64,000 bases of DNA from positions 1-64,000 of the forward strand of contig JAKSYS010000148.1 of assembly GCA_022925895.1 (NCBI GenBank), given 5' to 3'. The notes under the pieces were generated by a model. That model did no database searches, was not told the origin of the DNA, and was given only the letters and a program-made list of their open reading frames with translations. The stretch's first letter is position 1. Each line of letters opens with the position of its first letter. Shown here one piece after another: positions 57,929 to 64,000 of the stretch. The translations under genes and the position numbers were made by a program. Source of the DNA: Fragilaria crotonensis (taxonomy: Eukaryota; Bacillariophyta; Fragilariophyceae; Fragilariales; Fragilariaceae).

Positions 57929-60139
57929 GTGGAGATGACCAAAATTCGAACCATGGACCATGGCACGCGCTCTTCACGACGATATCGAGATCGATCTCAT
58001 GCCTCCTTGGCGTCAACAAAGAAGTCAAGTCGGGCGCGTTCAAAGAAGAATTCATTACGCGATCTTGAGCCAATATCATTGGATACTGACTATACTTCAG
58101 AGCTTTGTTATTCGGCTCAACATGATGGACTCGCGACAACAGCAGTGGGAGCAGCAACTGGAACAAACAGGATGTTGTTGTCATCATCATCGCGAAGACG
58201 AAGATGGAAATCAAAACGTTGCTCTTCGGCTCAATTGTTCGTTTTTCTCGTACTACTATGTTGTTTTGTGTTTTGGAAACAGAGTCATCATGTAATATCA
58301 GTACTCATGAACCAAAACTATCAGAACATGGCACAACAACAACACGAGCAAAGTCAAATACAAATGCTAGCAAACTTTGTGATGAGCGCCACCAGTAAAG
58401 ATTACAATTCCAGAACAGCCTCGTCAAACTTGTTCAATGTAACAACAGGATTATCCTTGAATCTACAACAACAAAACGGTGGGGCTGATGCTGCGACTAT
58501 CAACGACACCCCGAAAGAAATGTTTATGAAACCCAACAATCCAAGCCAACAGCTCGAAAAGCTGCTTCAAGGAGAATATTTGTACAAGGAGAATTCCAAA
58601 CAAGAAACCAACAAATTATCCGAAAACCCAAGGTCACTTTTTGGGACAGCGAAAAAGGACGCGATTCCATTGTCTCCAAACATGCAACAGTGTGCTTCCA
58701 TATTGACGAAGCCAAATTCAGTCCAAGAACTTATTTACTGGAAACATCCTCCTACTCAAGAACAACAACCAAAATTATTCTCCCAAAATGGCATGACCAA
58801 TGTCGATAACATCAACAATAGTCGCAACAGTCGCTATTTCTTGACATTTGAACCCGACACGGGTGGCTTTGCCTCTCAACGCATGGTATTGGAACACATG
58901 ATTGTCATGGCATACGCACTCGAAAGGACGTTGGTATTACCCTCCCGTCAGGGAATGAGAGATGGGACGCTCCTCAGTTATCAAGATTTCTTTGAGGGAC
59001 TCGAACCAGAACAACCAGGTGGACCGAGTAGTACTACTTTGCAGAAACTGTACAAGGGATTGAGAATCATCACCATGCAAGAGTTTTTACAGTTCGTGGC
59101 ACTGCCGGGACATTTGAAACAAGTTCCTCCCTGGAAACGCACCAATTGGGATTCCGCAGTTGACATTGGTGTGCTGTATAAATATTTGCGAACCGTCGGG
59201 ACGGTTCCGTATGATTGGGATCCACAAACTTGTATTCTGAGCCACAAACCAAATCAATTGAAGAAAAATTTGGATCGCATTTTAAAACGAAAGGATGGTC
59301 GACCTCCTCCGGTGCCGCTGGACTTTCAGGGCAAACCGACGAGTGTCAAGGCACCCGAAATTGAGCGATTGCGCGAATTTCTGGCCGAACGACGACAGGT
59401 TTGCCAACTCCACGCGGATGCTCGTGTATTGCACATTCCAACAACATCTGAGGGTCGGTCTCTCCTGTACGCACCCTTTTATTCCTTCTTCTTCTTTCAC
59501 GATTATCATCAAGAATTGTTTGTGAAGCGCATGATTCGAGATCACATTCGCTACAACGACGTGATTGTTTGTGCGGCGGCTCGTATTCTGGACTGGCTGC
59601 GAGCTCATTGTGATGGAGGTGTCTACGATGCAATCCATATTCGTGGACCATCCTATGAGGATGTACATTCGGATGTAAATACCAATCCTGCATGGATCAT
59701 TCGTGATATTGCCAAGTACATCCCAAAAGGCGCCACATTGTACGTTTCCACGGACCATGCAGACCCGTCGTGGTTTGATCCACTCCGTCAAGACTACCGT
59801 CTCTACTTTGCTTCTGACTTTAAGGATGTGTTTGGTTCTCTCATGCCTTGGTACATGGAAATGGTGGAACAATTGATTTGTGCTCGATCACGAACATTTG
59901 TGGGGACCTACTATTCCACGTATTCTGCCTATACCAATCGTCTCCGAGGTTACTACCAAGAACGCGATCGTGACTCCCAAGCTGGGGATGAGGTCGGTGC
60001 TATTGCGTCATACTATGCATCACCTGTTGCAATCAAAAAGGATATGAAGGTGTATCGTGCCCTGCGAACGCCCTTGTGGATGCGAGAGTTTCCAACTGCA
60101 TGGTTGGACATTGATCAGGATGTAGCTGCGACCAAATAA
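57929..60139 (+). CDS. O-fucosyltransferase-like type II membrane glycosyltransferase
   Basis: An open frame of 736 codons. A basic, Ser/Arg-rich cytosolic N-terminus is followed by one membrane anchor (FVFLVLLCCFVFW, about residues 104-116), a Gln-rich stem and a lumenal catalytic region. Motifs fit the GDP-fucose O-fucosyltransferase fold: GGFASQRMVLEHMIVMAYAL (about 306-325, the nucleotide-sugar loop), YDAIHIRG (the conserved Arg), LYVSTDHADPSWF, and RTFVGTYYSTYSAYTNRLRG near the C-terminus. A Golgi type II topology is inferred. The start at 57929 is the first Met; MDHGTRSS eight residues later is an alternative. The gene converges on GrpE with 245 bp between stops. The acceptor substrate is unknown. 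Confidence 0.78.
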   Translation: MEMTKIRTMDHGTRSSRRYRDRSHASLASTKKSSRARSKKNSLRDLEPISLDTDYTSELCYSAQHDGLATTAVGAATGTNRMLLSSSSRRRRWKSKRCSSAQLFVFLVLLCCFVFWKQSHHVISVLMNQNYQNMAQQQHEQSQIQMLANFVMSATSKDYNSRTASSNLFNVTTGLSLNLQQQNGGADAATINDTPKEMFMKPNNPSQQLEKLLQGEYLYKENSKQETNKLSENPRSLFGTAKKDAIPLSPNMQQCASILTKPNSVQELIYWKHPPTQEQQPKLFSQNGMTNVDNINNSRNSRYFLTFEPDTGGFASQRMVLEHMIVMAYALERTLVLPSRQGMRDGTLLSYQDFFEGLEPEQPGGPSSTTLQKLYKGLRIITMQEFLQFVALPGHLKQVPPWKRTNWDSAVDIGVLYKYLRTVGTVPYDWDPQTCILSHKPNQLKKNLDRILKRKDGRPPPVPLDFQGKPTSVKAPEIERLREFLAERRQVCQLHADARVLHIPTTSEGRSLLYAPFYSFFFFHDYHQELFVKRMIRDHIRYNDVIVCAAARILDWLRAHCDGGVYDAIHIRGPSYEDVHSDVNTNPAWIIRDIAKYIPKGATLYVSTDHADPSWFDPLRQDYRLYFASDFKDVFGSLMPWYMEMVEQLICARSRTFVGTYYSTYSAYTNRLRGYYQERDRDSQAGDEVGAIASYYASPVAIKKDMKVYRALRTPLWMREFPTAWLDIDQDVAATK

Positions 60140-60384
60140 CTCCAGCACTGGAGGTATGCGTCCGCTTTGCTGTAGACTATCTATTGGCAGGGTGGCCATT
60201 AATTGGCAAACGAATCCAGTTCTCAGCTCCTTTCCTTCATGTTTATCATCAAACTGTAGTTAACTGTATTGCCTATTCTAACGATCATGTACCCTAGTTT
60301 TCATCCGGAATGCATCCTGGCTGTCACTTCGAATTTCCTACAGCATCACAGAGGTACACACATATCATGTTCCAACCTATTCCT

Positions 60385-61529
60385 CTACTCATCAGCGGTT
60401 TCTTCCTCTTCGACAGCCGGCGCTTCTTCCACAGTCTCATTCTCCACAACGGGTCCCAAACTCACCACGGCTTGTGCCAATCTCAAAACGTTCCCGGCCA
60501 ACTCCATTCCCATACTGACAGGTCGAATGATTCTGCCCTTGGGAATGTCAGCACTGTATTCTTCTTCAATCGTGGCCACCTTTTGTGGATTGACGGGTTC
60601 TCCGACGGCAACACCATATTCTTCTACACCCATTTCCTTGAATGCTGATGACATGGTACCGTACAGTCCAGAATACTTCTTTCCAAACTCGACATCACCA
60701 ATATCGTCTTGAATGTGACGAAGTTCATCCATGACGGGAAGGAAATTTTGAATAATGGCAGCCTTGGAGGCATCCTTGTTGCTCGATTGCATGGACTGTG
60801 TATGTGTTTGTGATGTGATGTGATATGTACATAGTATGTAGTATGATTATACAATGTCATCGTGAGAGTAAAATAGAGTCAATCCAATTTGTAGAAAGAG
60901 GGGGGAGGGACAGCAGTTAGAAACACGATGCCTGTGGACCCAACCATGGCAACAATTACAAAACATTTTGCAAACAAAACCCCAAACATGTTTTCTCCGT
61001 ATGTATTACGTACCAATCGAATACGCCTCATATCTTCCATTTGTGCCACGCGTCGAGCATATCCCACCTTGGTATACTTTTCAACATCTTCTTCAATGCG
61101 AGACAGAGTAGCTTTCTTGGCCTTGAGTTCCGATTCGGCATTGTGAATTGCTTCCTTGAGGGATGTCATTAATTGATCTTCTTCACTAGGTTGGTTCTCC
61201 TCAACATCATCAGCAGCGTCATCAGCTTCTTGCACAATATCATCGACATCAACAGCAGTTTCGTCATCACCATCATCATCGGCAGGAGCAGTATCACCGT
61301 TCTGAACATCCTTGGCAAATCCCTTGCTCTTCTTACTTCCAAACAACATGCCGAGTGGAGGAGCAGTTTTGAAATGATTGGTGGGTACAAGAACTTGTCG
61401 CGATGAGTGATGACTGGACTTGGCAATGGTAAACGCAGAGACCGAAGTGATACTGCTGCTACTAATAGCCAGCAACATCACCGTGGAAAGGATAACTAGC
61501 TTCGTCGTCGTCGTTGATGGAATCATCAT
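60385..61529 (-). CDS. GRPE: Plastid-targeted GrpE-type nucleotide exchange factor (right copy, intact)
   Basis: Exons 61014-61529 and 60385-60795, spliced in phase 0, give 308 residues. The signal peptide runs to SVSAF (about residue 33), followed by a transit-like Ser/His/Lys stretch, an Asp/Glu-rich linker (about 75-120) and a coiled coil LKEAIHNAESELKAKK to EDMRRIRL, the dimerisation helix expected in GrpE. The second exon has the four-helix and beta domain with GEPVNP and RPVSMGMELAG. The acidic C-terminus is unusual for bacterial GrpE. Plastid import and partnership with a stromal Hsp70 are inferred from the presequence and family. Confidence 0.87.
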
Positions 61530-61688
61530 CCTACTATATGGATTGATTGAGTGATTGTCTGGTTTGCAATAGATTGATATACCTTGGAGTCGTGGTACTA
61601 CGTACTGGAGTATGTAGTATGACTTGATGGAGTTGTGATGAGATTTAAGTGTGTGATGATGATGTGTTGGATTTCTCTCGAGAAATCT

Positions 61689-62229
61689 TCAAAAAATACA
61701 CATTTTCATGTCAACAAGCGTTCAAGTTTCAAGGATCAGCTGCAGACCACTAATAAAATCATGGACCACGCTATCGCATCGGACAGAAAGACGGGTGCAG
61801 CTTGGTCTGCTACTAGTAGGAGCACGAGTGCGTCACAGATCATACGAGTAAGCGAAGCGTAGCTACCTTCACTTACAGTACCACAAGTAGGGAGAGAAAT
61901 GGCGTTGCGAGACACTTCCCCGTGGCACATCATGGGATGTTTAGTTCCAAAGGGATAAAGGGTTCGAGCTATTCCAATGTTCGGAAATAGACCTCATATC
62001 CCAATCCTTTGATAACCAACCATTTCGTCATCGGGTTTATCGCCCTCTACAGTGGAACACGTACCAGGTACTGTTAACAAACTGCAAAACAGCGGCCCAA
62101 GGAATGACAGAACCACGTCTTCCCTTCCGCTTCGGCATTATTACGAACACCATTTCCCATTATCATCGGCAGAACTTGAACAAGTCCCAACAACAAACAG
62201 CAACATACAACATAACACACAACAAAATC
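61689..62229. other. Region between the inverted repeat and the PINX1-like gene
   Basis: Upstream region of the G-patch gene. It contains an in-frame upstream ATG at 62104 that could extend that protein by 42 residues. No other feature was recognised. Confidence 0.4.
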
Positions 62230-62991
62230 ATGACAATCGTTGCTTCCGAAGATTCTCGCAATCTCCATTGGAGTAAGAATAGTATTGGTTCGAAGTTATT
62301 ATTGAAAATGGGTTGGACCGAGGGGACGGGATTGGGACGAGACCGTCAGGGTACCGCAGTGGCACTCCGTGCTGTGCGGAAACACGACAGTGATGCCGGC
62401 ATTGGTGCGACGCACGATGGTGCCGATGTGACTGGGAATCACAAATGGAATCAAACGACAGATACCTTTGCGAATGTGTTGAAAACGTTGAAATCCCAAC
62501 ACTCGTCCATGAGTGTGAATGATAATGACAATAGTGACGATGGAGGAAATGATGATGGTAGTACCAAACAGAAGAAATTGAAAAAGAAGAAGAAGAAAAA
62601 GTTGGTTCTAGCCCAGAATAAAGTCAATGCTGGTCATTCGAGAAAAATGAGAGAGGCCAAGGACTTGCGAAACAAATCGGATGCGGATATGGCTGCAATT
62701 TTTGGGGGAGTACCCAACAACCGAACGACCAAGACCAAGAAACGTTCCCGATCGGAACCGATTGTGGATTCGTCTCCCATGATTAGTGTTGCGGAAATCG
62801 GTTCAAAATTAGAAGAGGAATCCAAGACGGAAGAGGTTGAGACCTCGGGTCAGAAATTGAAAAAGGACAAGAAACGTTCAAAACGAAAGGAGTCGAAGAG
62901 TAAGTCATCCAGCAACGATGTTGAAGTAGACAATGATGAGAAGAAACCGAAGAAGAAAAAGCGACGCAAGGAGACCAAGGAAGAAGTGTAA
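62230..62991 (+). CDS. PINX1: PINX1/Gno1-like G-patch protein
   Basis: A protein of 253 residues if started at 62230. The N-terminal G-patch has SIGSKLLLKMGWTEGTGLGR and continues to a GIGA and a Trp (HKWNQTTDTFANVLKTL), the order found in PINX1/Gno1 proteins, which act in rRNA processing with the Prp43 helicase and bind telomerase in some organisms. The rest is Lys-rich with KKKKKK clusters and MREAKDLRNKSDADMAAIFG. I chose 62230 because family members begin shortly before the G-patch; 62104 is in the same frame and would add a Gln/Asn-rich stretch. Nucleolar location is inferred. The gene is single copy and lies just outside the inverted repeat. Confidence 0.82.
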   Translation: MTIVASEDSRNLHWSKNSIGSKLLLKMGWTEGTGLGRDRQGTAVALRAVRKHDSDAGIGATHDGADVTGNHKWNQTTDTFANVLKTLKSQHSSMSVNDNDNSDDGGNDDGSTKQKKLKKKKKKKLVLAQNKVNAGHSRKMREAKDLRNKSDADMAAIFGGVPNNRTTKTKKRSRSEPIVDSSPMISVAEIGSKLEEESKTEEVETSGQKLKKDKKRSKRKESKSKSSSNDVEVDNDEKKPKKKKRRKETKEEV

Positions 62992-63213
62992 TTCTGTTTT
63001 CAACCGAGTGTTGTCCGAGTGTTCACTTTTTGCATAGATGCCCGAATACAGTAACAAGTAGTTTCGCAGCACAGTAAGATAACCTCAAAAATTGGTCACA
63101 GTGAGATCCGATTAGGTGAAACCTAATCGGACCCGTGCAACGATAGTTTGATCTTTCATTCGTAGCCACCGAACATCAGCGGCACATCACACAAAATACA
63201 CAACGAAAACGTC

Positions 63214-64000
63214 ATGACGACGGAACAGGTTACAGATAATGCGACAGCATTACCGGCGCCTTCAATGCAACAGCATCCACAAATACCAATGAATCAAAAA
63301 GACGATGATGACAAAGAGGTCGACAAGAAGGAAAGCGAGGATGGCGTCGTCGATGACTACGAGTACGATGATCCCAATGATCCATATCTTCAAATGATTA
63401 ATTTCAAATCGATACGAACAAGTGATGGCTTGGAGGTTGCCATTCAAGTTCAATGGTTGAACGATGAAACGACAAGATTAGAATTATCCACTCTTTTAGA
63501 AGAGGGTGACATGGCACCTCTCTTTTCGGGTGCTCAATGGGCCGGAACACGGGTTTGGCATGCTGCCATTGCCATGGTCCACTATTTAACACAGAATTAT
63601 TCCCACGAGTTACCAACCGCAACACTATTGGAACTTGGTTGTGGTTTGGGTGTTCCGGGGATGCTGTGTCATTCTCTGTACGGATGTGATACCTACCTGT
63701 CGGATCAAGAGTCGATTGTTTCACAACTGATACACAATGTACAGCACAATTTTGGTTCTTCCAACGATGATAACGACAAGAACAAGAATGCTACTTCTAC
63801 TATCCGTGCTCTCCCATTGACATGGTCACGGAACGACAATCTCCTACACGAGATTGATTTTTCCATTGTCATTAATTGCGATTGTATTTATGAACCACTC
63901 TATGGTGATAGTTGGAAATTGTTGGCACAAGTATTGGAAACCATTCTGCAACGCAATCCGAATGCCTTGGTCTTGACCTCGGTCGAGCGGCGTAACACGG
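63214..64000 (+). CDS. METTL21-like protein lysine methyltransferase, partial at window end
   Basis: Open from ATG 63214 to the last base (262 codons), with no stop in the window. An acidic, disordered N-terminus (DDDDKEVDKK to DDYEYDDPND) is followed by a seven-beta-strand methyltransferase: AQWAGTRVWHAAIAMVHYL, SAM-binding motif I as LLELGCGLGVPG, an acidic turn DTYLSDQES, and INCDCIYEPLYGDSW, the place of the D-x-x-Y type motif in METTL21-family enzymes. These methylate lysines of chaperones and elongation factors; the substrate here is unknown. It lies 222 bp after the PINX1-like gene on the same strand. Confidence 0.82.
   Translation, partial: MTTEQVTDNATALPAPSMQQHPQIPMNQKDDDDKEVDKKESEDGVVDDYEYDDPNDPYLQMINFKSIRTSDGLEVAIQVQWLNDETTRLELSTLLEEGDMAPLFSGAQWAGTRVWHAAIAMVHYLTQNYSHELPTATLLELGCGLGVPGMLCHSLYGCDTYLSDQESIVSQLIHNVQHNFGSSNDDNDKNKNATSTIRALPLTWSRNDNLLHEIDFSIVINCDCIYEPLYGDSWKLLAQVLETILQRNPNALVLTSVERRNT

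Larger units (their letters stand above)
39259..61688. repeat. Right arm of the giant inverted repeat
   Basis: Reverse complement of 1-22380. Its inner end (39259) cuts the MULE transposon before its terminal inverted repeat and abuts a copia fossil that ends at 39258. Its outer end (61688) is the last base that can be compared, because its partner would be position 0. The GrpE and O-fucosyltransferase genes are open here although both are interrupted in the left arm, so this arm gives the better models for those two. For protease C and the last transposase exon the left arm is better. Confidence 0.97.

Overview
The window looks like nuclear DNA of a photosynthetic stramenopile, most likely a pennate diatom. 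The evidence is short GT-AG introns, a plastid-type bipartite presequence with an ASAF-like motif on a GrpE co-chaperone, a CoDi-type Ty1/copia fossil, and a tandem family of gametolysin-like (M11) metalloproteases with long Pro-Thr tails. I saw no prokaryotic features, rRNA or tRNA.

The dominant structure is a giant inverted repeat. Positions 1-22380 reappear in reverse complement at 39259-61688, with a 16.9 kb single-copy centre. The left arm starts at the first base of the window, so the repeat may extend further left. By eye the arms show almost no substitutions; they differ mainly by small insertions and deletions. These break different host reading frames in different arms: the glycosyltransferase and GrpE genes are open on the right but broken on the left, while protease C is open on the left but broken on the right.

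Reading outward to inward, each arm carries: a plastid GrpE gene; a convergent O-fucosyltransferase-like type II membrane protein; an AACG-type low-complexity tract; proteases A, B and C in tandem, with three 184-bp repeats between A and B; and a Mutator-like (MULE) DNA transposon with a nested foldback-type element made of about 50-bp hairpin units. In the left arm the MULE runs intact into the centre and ends at its terminal inverted repeat (22584). In the right arm it is cut at 39259 and abuts a copia fossil that is also cut. So 22380/22381 is the native junction and 39258/39259 the rearrangement (or misassembly) breakpoint.

The centre (22381-39258) holds a fourth protease (D) with an expanded 24-bp coding minisatellite, relic sequence, a broken gene resembling DUF6729/RNase H-like/3'-5' exonuclease transposase-like proteins, and the copia fossil. 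Removing the inverted copy and the MULE leaves a four-gene tandem array A-B-C-D. All four share a promoter block and five exons, with one intron inside the HELGH zinc-binding motif and the next at the Met-turn.

Outside the repeat on the right are single-copy housekeeping genes: a PINX1/Gno1-like G-patch protein and the start of a METTL21-like protein methyltransferase that runs off the window.
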